From contig OZ241377.1 in the NCBI GenBank assembly GCA_965200615.1, positions 1,302,001-1,366,000 on the forward strand: DNA of 64,000 bases, read 5' to 3'. The stretch comes from Bin5 sp965200615. Its GTDB lineage: Bacteria > Chloroflexota > Anaerolineae > Caldilineales > Caldilineaceae. This document shows, one piece after another, positions 49,985 to 58,596 of this stretch (positions within the stretch are counted from its first letter, which is position 1; every line of letters begins with the position of its first letter). Position numbers and translations under genes: made by a program. The notes below the pieces were generated by a model. That model worked only from the letters and a program-made list of their open reading frames with translations, did not search any database and had not been told where the DNA came from.

Positions 49985-51598
49985 ATGACCGCCAACTGTC
50001 GCTCCTCTCTCCGGGCAATCGTCACAGTGGCCGCCCTGCTGCTCACCGCCTGCAACGCCATCATCCCGGAATCCGACAGGCCGGTCGGCGTGACCGCGCG
50101 GGCGGCGCCCCTGCTATCGATCCACAACCCGCTCGTGTTCCCGGTCGGTGACACGCCCTCCAACACCGGGGGACCGTTCTACGGCTGGCCCGCGGTCGAG
50201 GTCGAGAGCCACGGCCTCAGGATCTTCCATCCACACAGGTGGCTCTTCGCCTCCTCACTTGAGGAGATCCTCACGCTGCGCCCGCAACTCGGCGACAACG
50301 AGATGGCCGACGCTTTCCTTGCAGAGAGGCAGAGCTACCTCGATCTGCTCACGCCGGCCGGCCAGGAGCGCCTCTTCGCCGGTACGGGTTTCCCCTTCGA
50401 CCCGGACGCCCAGCCGGTCGGCACCAACGGCTTTCATCTGCTCGCCGTCCCCAGTGAAGGCCGGACCCTGGATACGTACGCGCAACATCTGACCGAACAG
50501 CTGGAAGCCTCCGGCTTTGCCTCGCTGGCGAGGGGCGAAGTCGGTCCCGGTCTGCGTCCCTGGGGCGAGCAGACGGCGACCATCCGCTACAGCGTCGACG
50601 CCGCGCAGGCCTACGGGGAGCGGGCCGTCACCGTCCCCGACGCAGTGGTCGACGGCTGGATGGTTGTCCTGCTTTCGCCCGATAACGGGACCTTTCTGAC
50701 CGTTGCTTTCGACGCCTGGGGCGACTCTTCCGAATGGTGGGAGCTGCTGCACCTCGAGGTCGTGCGCAGGATCCAGTGGACGGCAGATCCTGCCTATCAG
50801 CCCCGCACCGGCCCGACGGTGACGCTCAACTTCAACATGAATGTACGCGCAGGCCCCGGCACCGACCATGCGATCGTCGGCAAGGCGAGGGTCAATGAGC
50901 AGTTCTCCGTCATCAGCAGCAATGCCGCCGGCGACTGGTGGCAGATCGAGTACAACGGCCGGCTCGGCTGGCTGCATCGCGCCTACGTGACCCCCTCCGC
51001 GGATACGGACACCGCGCCCCAGACTGACGAAACAGGCTGGCTGACCGCTAACGACAACGAACGCGGTCTGTCGCTCTCCTATCCACCCGGCTGGCGCTAC
51101 TTCGATCCCGCGCGGCCCACGCAGGCCGACCTGGCGCTCTTCGCCGCAGCCAACAGGATCGGCAGCGCCGAGATCGACGTGTCGGGGCTGGCCCAGACGG
51201 TGTCCGAAATGAGCTACCGCCGCGACGACGCCGTCATCGGCCTTGGCCTCCAGTCCGGCCCGCCGGAAAGCGAAGCCAGCAACTTCCTGCTCGTCTTCTC
51301 GTTCCCGTCCAATGGTCTGAGCCTGGAGAGCTACGCCGAGGAAGCCGCCGGGCACGCCTACAGCCTGTCACCCGCCACCGTTGAACTGGCGCAGGGCCTG
51401 AGACCCGCCAACGAAGAGGCCGTATCGATCCGCTACCACGAACACGGGACCAGCAGCGAGGTCTGGCAGATCTGGCTCCTGTCGCCGGACGGCGAGACGC
51501 TCCTCGCCCTCGCTTTCAGCGTCCACAGCGACCAGTTCGAGGCCCTCCAACCGTTTCTGCGCGAAATCGTCCAGCGCCTGACCTGGATCGAACCCTGA
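49985..51598 (+). CDS. Lipoprotein with bacterial SH3 domain
   Basis: 537 residues from ATG 49985, with GAAGGAGAAACC upstream; the 23 codons before it are in frame but lack a signal. The lipobox is LLTAC (Cys about 23). Two similar halves (about 60-260 and 350-535) share the pattern S-x-G-L-x-I/L-x-x-P-x-x-W and a final alpha/beta segment ending in V-x-R-I/L-x-W. Between them lies an SH3b domain (VTLNFNMNVRAGPGTDHAIV, DWWQIEYNGRLGWLHRAYV, about 278-335), which usually binds cell-wall peptides. Probably a surface protein. Function unknown. Confidence 0.75.
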   Translation: MTANCRSSLRAIVTVAALLLTACNAIIPESDRPVGVTARAAPLLSIHNPLVFPVGDTPSNTGGPFYGWPAVEVESHGLRIFHPHRWLFASSLEEILTLRPQLGDNEMADAFLAERQSYLDLLTPAGQERLFAGTGFPFDPDAQPVGTNGFHLLAVPSEGRTLDTYAQHLTEQLEASGFASLARGEVGPGLRPWGEQTATIRYSVDAAQAYGERAVTVPDAVVDGWMVVLLSPDNGTFLTVAFDAWGDSSEWWELLHLEVVRRIQWTADPAYQPRTGPTVTLNFNMNVRAGPGTDHAIVGKARVNEQFSVISSNAAGDWWQIEYNGRLGWLHRAYVTPSADTDTAPQTDETGWLTANDNERGLSLSYPPGWRYFDPARPTQADLALFAAANRIGSAEIDVSGLAQTVSEMSYRRDDAVIGLGLQSGPPESEASNFLLVFSFPSNGLSLESYAEEAAGHAYSLSPATVELAQGLRPANEEAVSIRYHEHGTSSEVWQIWLLSPDGETLLALAFSVHSDQFEALQPFLREIVQRLTWIEP

Positions 51599-51643
51599 CA
51601 TGCCGGCGGCTCATCGCGGATCAGGAACTGACCACCGACCAAC

Positions 51644-53002
51644 ATGACCCTCCCCAGCTGGACCCACGCCGCCCGCCTCGCCGCCCAAGCCCCACCCGAA
51701 CGCAACCGCTACGTCGACCTCCTGCGCGCCGCCTCCATCTGCCTCGTCATCCTCGGCCACTGGCTCGTCGTCGCCATCTACATCCAAGACGGCGTTATCT
51801 CCGCCGAGGACGCGCTCTCCGTCATCCCGTGGACCCACTGGCTGACCTGGCTCTTCCAGGTGATGCCTGTCTTTTTCCTCGTCGGCGGCTACGTCAACGG
51901 CCTCGGCTGGCAGTCGGCCCAGCGTCGCCAGGAGGGTTACGCCGCCTGGCTGGCCCGCCGGCTGCAACGCCTGATCGTGCCGGTCCTGCCCGTTCTGGCC
52001 CTCTGGACGCTGGTCGGGGCTTTCTTACGAGGATCGGTCAGCTTTGGGAGCAGCGGGTTCTACTTCGACGCCTTTCTGCTCAAAGTCGCCTCCCAATTCG
52101 CGCTCCTGCCGGCCTGGTTCCTCGTCGTCTACATCCTCATGGTCCTGCTCACACCGCTCTCCTACCGCGCCTGGCAGCGCTACGGCTTCGCCTCATTCTG
52201 GGCGCTGGCGGCCGCGGCCGCTCTCACAGACCTGATCGCCCTGGGCGCCGGCTGGCGTGACGCCGGCTGGATCAACTACCTGTTCGTCTGGCTCGCGGTC
52301 CACCAGCTCGGCTTCGCCTGGCAGGCCGGCCGCATGGGCGGACCGCGCCGCTGTCTCCTGTGGGCCGCCGGCGGGCTGATCGCGTTGATCGCGTTGGTGT
52401 CGCTCGACACCTATCCCATCAGCATGGTATCGGTGGGCAGCGAGGAGATCAGCAACAGCCTGCCGCCCAGGGTAACGCTGCTGGCACTGGGCGCCGCCCA
52501 GACCGGCCTGCTGCTCGCGCTCGAAAGGCCGGCGCGGCGCCTCCTGGAACGCGGCGCCCTGTGGACGACGACGGCGCTGATAAACGGCATGATAATGACC
52601 GTCTTCCTGTGGCACATAACCGCCTTGGAAATGACGATCGCGCTGATATTTCCGTTAGGGGGCTTTGAGGCGAATTACTGGCTGTCGTTTGTTCCCGGCA
52701 CAGCGGCCTGGTGGCTCACCCGCCCGCTCTGGATAGGTGTCCTCGTTGTCACCCTCATCCCCTTCGTCGCCCTCTTCAACCGCTTCGAACGCATCGGCCA
52801 GGTCCAGCACAGCTCCGCGCCCCCAGCCTGGCAACTCCTGCTTGGCTGCGTCCTCGTCTGCGTCGGTCTCTCGACCCTCGCCCTGCGCGGCATCCCTACG
52901 GCAACCTGGCCCGGTTTCAACCTCCTGGCCCTGGGCCTCCCCTTCATCGGCGCCGCCCTGGTCTGGTTCGGTCCGAGGCGGGCCCGTGATCTTGGGGATT
53001 GA
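51644..53002 (+). CDS. Acyltransferase 3 family membrane protein
   Basis: 452 residues with about ten transmembrane segments. The N-terminus RNRYVDLLRAASICLVILGH carries the acyltransferase-3 signature (Arg-x-x-DLLRA and the His at the end of TM1). VMPVFFLVGGYVNGLGW and RRLQRLIVPVLPVL match the family's next helix and RR-x-x-R-L motif. Members transfer acetyl or other acyl groups to surface polysaccharides or lipids. Acceptor unknown. It starts 45 nt after the SH3 lipoprotein gene and may form an operon with it. Confidence 0.8.
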   Translation: MTLPSWTHAARLAAQAPPERNRYVDLLRAASICLVILGHWLVVAIYIQDGVISAEDALSVIPWTHWLTWLFQVMPVFFLVGGYVNGLGWQSAQRRQEGYAAWLARRLQRLIVPVLPVLALWTLVGAFLRGSVSFGSSGFYFDAFLLKVASQFALLPAWFLVVYILMVLLTPLSYRAWQRYGFASFWALAAAAALTDLIALGAGWRDAGWINYLFVWLAVHQLGFAWQAGRMGGPRRCLLWAAGGLIALIALVSLDTYPISMVSVGSEEISNSLPPRVTLLALGAAQTGLLLALERPARRLLERGALWTTTALINGMIMTVFLWHITALEMTIALIFPLGGFEANYWLSFVPGTAAWWLTRPLWIGVLVVTLIPFVALFNRFERIGQVQHSSAPPAWQLLLGCVLVCVGLSTLALRGIPTATWPGFNLLALGLPFIGAALVWFGPRRARDLGD

Positions 53003-53252
53003 GGGACCCTTGTGGCAGGATCCGATAGCTCGCAAGACAGGACAGCGCCATGCAGAGGGACAAAGTGAAAATCGAACAAAGCGGCGGCAATATATTCGCC
53101 GCTCTGGGCCTCCCAGACGCTGAGGCACACTTGCTCAAAGCGCAAACCGTCACCCGCATCGAAAAGATAATTCGCCAGCAAAGGCGCACTGGCAACTACG
53201 GCGAAAAAAGGATAAAGGCGCGACATATGCAGACATAACGCGCCCAAACGCG

Positions 53253-53331
53253 TCAACTCTCGTGCGAAGTTCGTAAACTCTCACGTAACACTCGCCGACT
53301 CTCGTGCAACTCTCGCGATTCCTCGTAAGAC
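53253..53331 (+). repeat. Degenerate short tandem repeats
   Basis: About five imperfect units related to AACTCTCGTGCGA. They lie between the acyltransferase gene and the metal-transporter promoter in a 500-bp gap without a gene. A run of CACTGATCAC/CACTGATAAT-like units follows (53338-53392). Confidence 0.45.
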
Positions 53332-53402
53332 CGCCCCGACTGATCACTTACCACTGATCACCGACGACTGACAATTAGCCACTGATAATTTGTGGCTGCC
53401 CC

Positions 53403-53441
53403 TTGACAGAAGTCAAAAATTAGGCTATCTTTAAGAAAGAT
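53403..53441 (+). promoter_or_regulatory. Promoter and overlapping palindrome of the metal-transporter operon
   Basis: TTGACA (53403-53408), 17-nt spacer, TATCTT (53426-53431). The -10 overlaps a perfect inverted repeat ATCTTT-AAG-AAAGAT (53427-53441), well placed for repression by a metal-sensing regulator. The sequence around it is strikingly AT-rich. Confidence 0.65.
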
Positions 53442-53501
53442 TTAGTCATGGATAAAAATTTATTTTCACCATTTGAAATGACCCGTTTTGGGAACCAGGA
53501 A

Positions 53502-54680
53502 ATGCCAAACGTAACAACAGTTCGCACTCCAGCGCCGTCACACATATCAAGAGTCAGACAGACTTACATCGCCGTCCTGCTCCTTCTCGTCACCCTGCTT
53601 GCCACAGCCTGCAGACGTGACCAAGAGCCCGCAACTGTCGAGGCCGCCGTTACCCCCGCAGCCGCCGAACAACAGTCCCAACCGGACACCCCCGCCCCCA
53701 CAGGCGTGCGCGCCGACGGAACCTTTCGCATCGTCGCCACCACCACCCAGGCCAGTGACCTCTCCAAAATCCTCACCGCCGGCGTCCCCGGCATCGAAAT
53801 CACGCCTCTCATGGGCGCCGGCGTCGACCCCCATCTCTACCAGCCCACCGAGTCGGACATCCGCGCCATGAACGCCGCCGATATGGTCATCTACAGCGGC
53901 CTCCATCTCGAAGGCCAGTTCGACGCCGTCTTCGAAGCCCTGCGCGAACAGGGCACTCTGATCTACAGCCTTTCCAAACCGGTAAAGGACGGCGGCTTCG
54001 TCATCGGCGGCTTCGGCGCCGACCAGACCCAGGCCGGGACCGACGACCCCCACTTCTGGTTCGACCCCCGCAATTGGGAGATCACCGTCTCCGACCTGGC
54101 CCAGACCCTGGCCGAGCTCGACCCCGACAGTGCCGATACCTACACCGCCCACGCCGAGGCCTACAACGAGCAGCTCCGGCTGCTCTTTACCTGGGCCGAC
54201 GAGGGCATGCGCTCCGTACCCGAAGCGCAGCGCTACCTGGTCACCTCGCACGACGCCTTCCAGTACTTCGGCGCCGCCTTCGGCTGGCAGATGGCCGGCA
54301 TCCAGGGCATCAGCACCGAGGACGAGACCGGCGTCGGCGACATTCAGCGCACCGCCCAGTTCGTCGTCGATCAGGAGATTCCGGTCCTCTTCGTCGAAAG
54401 CAGCATCTCGCCCGACACCATCGAAGCCGTCCAGGCCGCCATCGAAGCCAAGGGCGCCGCCGCCCGCGTCGGCGTGCGCGAGCTCTATTCGGACGCAATG
54501 GGCGTACCCGGCACATTCGGCGGCACCTATATCGGCATGATCGCCGAAAACGTTCTTACCATCCTGCAGTCCTACCGCTGCGCCGGCGCGCCAGCCAGCA
54601 TCCCCAACTGGCCCGACACCATCGACACTGCGCCGCCGCAGGAGCTACTCAACGTCGACTGCGAACCTGAAGAACAGTGA
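53502..54680 (+). CDS. Zinc/manganese ABC transporter binding lipoprotein (ZnuA/TroA family)
   Basis: 392 residues from ATG 53502. An in-frame ATG at 53448 would leave only a ~10-nt leader after the predicted transcription start, and codons 53448-53501 are AT-rich unlike the rest, so the later start is preferred. Lipobox-like ATAC (Cys37) and a Pro/Ala linker. Ligands by family pattern: His in GAGVDPHLYQP (H111), DDPHFWFDP (H184), TSHDAFQYFG (H250) and Asp in LYSDAMG (D331). Three His plus Asp is the TroA/ZnuA set; Mn-specific members have Glu at the third place. Captures Zn(II) or Mn(II) for the ATPase and permeases that follow. Confidence 0.88.
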   Translation: MPNVTTVRTPAPSHISRVRQTYIAVLLLLVTLLATACRRDQEPATVEAAVTPAAAEQQSQPDTPAPTGVRADGTFRIVATTTQASDLSKILTAGVPGIEITPLMGAGVDPHLYQPTESDIRAMNAADMVIYSGLHLEGQFDAVFEALREQGTLIYSLSKPVKDGGFVIGGFGADQTQAGTDDPHFWFDPRNWEITVSDLAQTLAELDPDSADTYTAHAEAYNEQLRLLFTWADEGMRSVPEAQRYLVTSHDAFQYFGAAFGWQMAGIQGISTEDETGVGDIQRTAQFVVDQEIPVLFVESSISPDTIEAVQAAIEAKGAAARVGVRELYSDAMGVPGTFGGTYIGMIAENVLTILQSYRCAGAPASIPNWPDTIDTAPPQELLNVDCEPEEQ

Positions 54681-54743
54681 TCACTGTTCGGCGCCGAATT
54701 CCGCTGTCGGTCAGAGTCGCGCTCACTCCCGCGAGGGCGCGAC
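54672..54743 (+). promoter_or_regulatory. Palindrome over the stop codon and a second hairpin
   Basis: GAACAGTGATCACTGTTC (54672-54689) is a perfect 18-bp palindrome containing the binding-protein stop codon. A second hairpin, GTCGCGC...GCGCGAC (54716-54743), follows. They sit in the 181-nt gap before the ATPase gene and may set the binding-protein to transporter ratio. Confidence 0.5.
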
Positions 54744-54861
54744 CATTTGAATTCCACCGGCAGAACGGAGGAAACTGAAAGTCGCTCTGCAACGACGCGA
54801 CCTGAATTCACGGTATGGGGAGACCGGCAACTGTCCGCGCGCCCGCAAGGAGTGAACTGAC

Positions 54862-55656
54862 GTGACCGTTCACAACGGACATGATTCGCATGACGACCCG
54901 GCTACGGCCCTGGAGATCGACGATCTGACCGTGGCCTACAACAGCAAACCCGCTATCTGGGACATCGACCTGCGCGTGCCCGAGGGGGTCCTCATGGCCG
55001 TCATCGGCCCCAACGGCGCCGGCAAGAGCACGCTGATCAAAGCCGCGCTCAAGCTCATTCCCCGCGCCGCCGGCACGGTCCAGTTTTACGGCCAGCCCTA
55101 CGAGCAGGTCCGCGGCCTCGTCGGCTATGTGCCCCAGCGCGGCAGCGTCGACTGGGACTTCCCCACCACCGTGCTCGACGTCGTCTCCATGGGCCTTTAC
55201 GGCCGTCTCGGCTGGATCCGCCGCCCCGGACAGAGCGAACGCGAGTCGGCCATGCACGCCCTCGAACAGGTCGGCATGCAGGAGTTCGCCGACCGCCAGA
55301 TCAGCCAGCTCTCCGGCGGCCAGCAGCAGCGGACCTTCCTCGCCCGCGCCCTCGTCCAAGACGCCCGCATCTATCTCATGGACGAGCCCTTCGCCGCCGT
55401 CGACGCCGTCACCGAGCGCGCCATCATTACCATCCTACGCGAACTGCGCGCCCGCGACAAGACAGTCGTCGTCGTCCACCACGACCTGCAGACCGCCCCA
55501 GAGTACTTCGACTGGGTGACCCTTCTCAACGTCGAAATCGTCGCCAGCGGCCCCATCGCCCAGACCTTCACGCCCGACAACCTGCGCCAGACCTACGGCG
55601 GCCGCGTCACCTACCTGCATGAAGGCCAGCGAATCGCCGGCCTGGAAGAGGAATGA
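54862..55656 (+). CDS. Metal ABC transporter ATP-binding protein (ZnuC/TroB family)
   Basis: 264 residues from GTG 54862. Walker A GPNGAGKST, Q-loop GYVPQRGSVDWDFP (the RGSVDWDFP segment is typical of Mn/Zn transporters), signature LSGGQQQR, Walker B IYLMDEPFAAVD and switch VVVHHDL. The stop overlaps the next gene's ATG (ATGA). Confidence 0.93.
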   Translation: MTVHNGHDSHDDPATALEIDDLTVAYNSKPAIWDIDLRVPEGVLMAVIGPNGAGKSTLIKAALKLIPRAAGTVQFYGQPYEQVRGLVGYVPQRGSVDWDFPTTVLDVVSMGLYGRLGWIRRPGQSERESAMHALEQVGMQEFADRQISQLSGGQQQRTFLARALVQDARIYLMDEPFAAVDAVTERAIITILRELRARDKTVVVVHHDLQTAPEYFDWVTLLNVEIVASGPIAQTFTPDNLRQTYGGRVTYLHEGQRIAGLEEE

Positions 55657-57071
55657 AATCTGAACTTACATTAAAAACTACAGACAAGATGACCAAGAAC
55701 CGCAGCTCCGATCAACTCATCTGGCTCCTGATCGCCGTAACCGCACTGGTCGCAGCGCTCTTTGTACCCTTCAGCCAGTTCGTTCTCCATGTCGAGTACG
55801 ACTACACCCTGCGCACCGTCGCCCTCGGCGGCGCCCTGCTCGGCATCGTCAGCGGCGTACTCGGCTGCTTCGCGGTCCTGCGCCGCCAGAGCCTGCTCGG
55901 CGACGCTCTCTCCCACGCCGCCCTGCCCGGCGTCGCCATCGCCTTCCTGCTCGCGGGCCGCGACCTCGGCCTTCTCCTCATCGGCGCCGGCGTGACCAGC
56001 TGGCTCGGCGTCTGGTTCATCCGCCTCGTCACCGGCACCACCCGCATCAAGCAGGACGCCGCCATGGGTATCGTCCTTGCCGCCTGGTTCGCCGCCGGAA
56101 TCGCCCTCCTCGTCTACATCCAGGCCCGCCCCGACGCCAGCCAGGCCGGCCTCGACACCTTCATCTTCGGCCAGGCCGCCGCCATCGTCGAGCGCGACGT
56201 GCGCCTGATCGCGACGGTCGGCGCCGTCTCCTTCATCGTTCTCGCCCTTTTCTGGAAAGAGTTCAAGCTGATCACCTTCGACGCCGAATTCGCCGGCGCC
56301 AACGGCTTCCGCGTCAACCTTCTCAGCCTGCTGCTCTCCACCCTCATCGTGGTCGCCATCGTGCTCGGTCTGCAGCTGGCCGGCGTCATCCTCATGGTCG
56401 GCATGCTGATCGCATCCGGCATCGCCGCCCGCCAGTGGACCAACCAGCTCGGCCAGATGGTCATCCTTTCCGCGGTATTCGGCGCTTTCGCCGGCGGCGC
56501 CGGCGCCATCATCAGCGCCGTCGACGCCGACATCCCGACGGGCCCCCTGATCGTCGTCGTCGCCTTCCTGCTCGTGGCAATATCCCTCGGCTTCGCCCCA
56601 GGCCGCGGCCTCGTCTGGACGCTCCTGCGCCAGCGCAGCGACCGCCGCCTCTTTGCCGCCCAGACCATGCTGCAGGACCTCTACCACTACGCACTCGATC
56701 ACGGCCGCGCCGACCTGCCGGCGCCCGAACCCTTCCTGGTCGGCGTTCGCGGCGCAACCGCCAGGGAAGGTCTGCGCCAGCTCCAGGCCCGCGGCCACGC
56801 CCAGCGCAGCAACGGCGCCTGGATGCTCACGCCCACCGGCATCGAAGCCGCCGCCCACGACGACCGCAACCACCAGCTCTGGTCCGTCTACCGCCAGTAC
56901 GCCGACGACCTCGCCCTGCCCGTCGTCGCCGAAGACCGCCAGCAGGACATCGCCGACGCTCTGCCCCCCGCAGCCGTCGTCAAACTGGAGTACAAACTCG
57001 ACACAATCCGCAACGCCGCGGCGTCGTCAACAGAAGAGCCGTCGCCATCCAATGCAGTTACTGACCACTAA
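55653..57071 (+). CDS. Metal ABC transporter permease with DtxR/MntR-like C-terminal domain
   Basis: 472 residues. Residues ~20-325 are the ABC-3 permease (LGCFAVLRRQSLLGDALSHA, IKQDAAMGIVLAAWFAAGIA, FKLITFDAEFAGANG, QLAGVILMVGMLIASGIAAR). A cytoplasmic extension (~335-455) has LRQLQARGHAQRSNGAWMLT, PTGIEAAAHDDRNHQLWSVY, then DIADALPPAAVVKLEYKLD. This resembles the winged-helix tail and dimerisation segment of DtxR/MntR regulators (LTPxGxxxAxxxxRxHxLW). Usual permeases end near residue 290-310. A built-in metal sensor is inferred. Confidence 0.85.
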   Translation: MKSELTLKTTDKMTKNRSSDQLIWLLIAVTALVAALFVPFSQFVLHVEYDYTLRTVALGGALLGIVSGVLGCFAVLRRQSLLGDALSHAALPGVAIAFLLAGRDLGLLLIGAGVTSWLGVWFIRLVTGTTRIKQDAAMGIVLAAWFAAGIALLVYIQARPDASQAGLDTFIFGQAAAIVERDVRLIATVGAVSFIVLALFWKEFKLITFDAEFAGANGFRVNLLSLLLSTLIVVAIVLGLQLAGVILMVGMLIASGIAARQWTNQLGQMVILSAVFGAFAGGAGAIISAVDADIPTGPLIVVVAFLLVAISLGFAPGRGLVWTLLRQRSDRRLFAAQTMLQDLYHYALDHGRADLPAPEPFLVGVRGATAREGLRQLQARGHAQRSNGAWMLTPTGIEAAAHDDRNHQLWSVYRQYADDLALPVVAEDRQQDIADALPPAAVVKLEYKLDTIRNAAASSTEEPSPSNAVTDH

Positions 57072-57091
57072 CCACCAACCACTGCAGTTCA

Positions 57092-58591
57092 ATGTTTTTC
57101 CTTGAAGAAATCCTCATTCAGCTACTCCTGAACTTCGTCGCCCGCGAAGACCTCAACGCTTTCCTGCGCAACCCCCAGCACACCGCCACAATCGTCGGCA
57201 GCCTCATCGCCGTATCCGGCGCCCTGCTGGGCACATTCCTGCTCCTGCGCGGCATGTCCCTCACCAGCGACGCCATCAGCCACACCGTCCTCCTCGGCAT
57301 CGTCGTCGCCTTCATCCTGATGGGCTCCGTCTTCGGCCAGCATCCCGATCTCTCGTCCGTCTGGCTCATCGTCGGCGCCGCCGCCGCCGGCGTCGCCACC
57401 GTTCTCCTCACCGAACTCATCTACCGCTCCGGCCTCGTAAAACAGGATGCCGCCCTCGGTCTCGCCTTCCCCCTCCTCTTCGCCATCGCCGTCATCCTCG
57501 TCTCGCGCGTCGTCAGCGACGTCCATCTCGACGAAGACGCCGTCATGGTCGGCGAAATCGGCGTCGCCTGGGCCAACACCAACAGCCACTGCCTCAGCGG
57601 CTGCGAATCCGTCACCATCACCCCCGACGACTCCCGCGCCGAAACAACGCGCCAGTGCACCAACTGCCGCCAACTGGGCATCAGCCCCCGCGACGAAAAG
57701 GCCGAGTTCACCCAAATCTGCACCAACTGCGGCCAGTACAGCCCCGCCCAGGCCTGGCAGGCAGGCTTTACAAAACAGGAGCCCGTCCTTATCTTTTGGC
57801 CCAAATCGATCACCGTCATGGCCGTCATGACAGTTCTCACCATGCTCGCCATCGTTCTCTTCTACAAGGAGTTGAAACTCTCCACCTTCGACCCGACGCT
57901 GGCCGCCGCGCTCGGCTTCCGTCCCACCCTCCTCCACTACGGGCTGATGGTCCTGGTCAGCCTCGTGGCTGTCGGCGCCTTCGACGCCGTCGGCTCCATC
58001 CTGGTCGTCGCCTTCTTCATCATCCCGCCCGCCGCCGCCTACCTGCTCACCGACCGCCTGCCCCGCATGCTCGTCTACAGCTCGCTCATCGGCGCCGTCG
58101 GCGCCTGCACCGGCTACGGTCTGGCGCGCGGCGACCTTCTCGGCATCGCAAACTTCAGCGACATTCTCGCCGGGCTCAACGACCTCTTCGGCCTCGGCCT
58201 CAGCGAGAGCTGGGACTCCTCCATCTCCGCCTCGATGGTGCTCATGACCTTCCTCTTCTTCCTGGTCGCGTGGACTTTTTCGCCCAGATACGGTCTCGTC
58301 TCCACCATGCTGCGGCGCCGCAACCAGCGCCGCAGCTTCGACCACCAGGTCGTCCTCGGCCACATTCACCATCACCAGGGGAGCGCCTCCGCCAGCGACG
58401 AACTGGCCGCCTCCACGCTCTACCGCCACTTCCGCTGGACACCGGCCAAGATGCAGCGTACACTGCGTCAGCTGCGTGCAGGCAATCTCGTGCAGATCGA
58501 TGCCGGTCTCGTCACACTTACCGAACGCGGCGAGACACACGCCCATCAGTTTCGACAAACGCAGCTGACCAACGAAAGCGTCGGAGAATAG
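57092..58591 (+). CDS. Second metal ABC permease with Cys-rich loop and winged-helix-like tail
   Basis: 499 residues. ABC-3 features: LLRGMSLTSDAISHTVLLGI, LVKQDAALGLAFPLLFAIAV, LKLSTFDPTLAAALGF, VGSILVVAFFIIPPAAAYLL. After VHLDEDAVMVGEIG, a ~70-residue insertion (about 160-228) has six cysteines as CX3C (167, 171), CX2C (189, 192) and CX2C (210, 213), predicted on the outer side and suited to bind metal. The C-terminal ~80 residues (STLYRHFRWTPAKMQRTLRQ, LVQIDAGLVTLTERG) look like a winged helix. It starts 20 nt after the first permease gene. Ends in TAG. Confidence 0.85.
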   Translation: MFFLEEILIQLLLNFVAREDLNAFLRNPQHTATIVGSLIAVSGALLGTFLLLRGMSLTSDAISHTVLLGIVVAFILMGSVFGQHPDLSSVWLIVGAAAAGVATVLLTELIYRSGLVKQDAALGLAFPLLFAIAVILVSRVVSDVHLDEDAVMVGEIGVAWANTNSHCLSGCESVTITPDDSRAETTRQCTNCRQLGISPRDEKAEFTQICTNCGQYSPAQAWQAGFTKQEPVLIFWPKSITVMAVMTVLTMLAIVLFYKELKLSTFDPTLAAALGFRPTLLHYGLMVLVSLVAVGAFDAVGSILVVAFFIIPPAAAYLLTDRLPRMLVYSSLIGAVGACTGYGLARGDLLGIANFSDILAGLNDLFGLGLSESWDSSISASMVLMTFLFFLVAWTFSPRYGLVSTMLRRRNQRRSFDHQVVLGHIHHHQGSASASDELAASTLYRHFRWTPAKMQRTLRQLRAGNLVQIDAGLVTLTERGETHAHQFRQTQLTNESVGE

Positions 58592-58596
58592 TCCGC

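Noticed and set aside
53253..53392. Short repeats as a CRISPR array
   Set aside because: Units are degenerate, about 12 nt, without unique spacers; no cas genes are present.
53448..53501. Upstream ATG (53448) as the start of the metal-binding lipoprotein
   Set aside because: It would leave almost no leader after the predicted transcription start, and the 18 codons are AT-rich unlike the gene; a later ATG is preferred, though not excluded.
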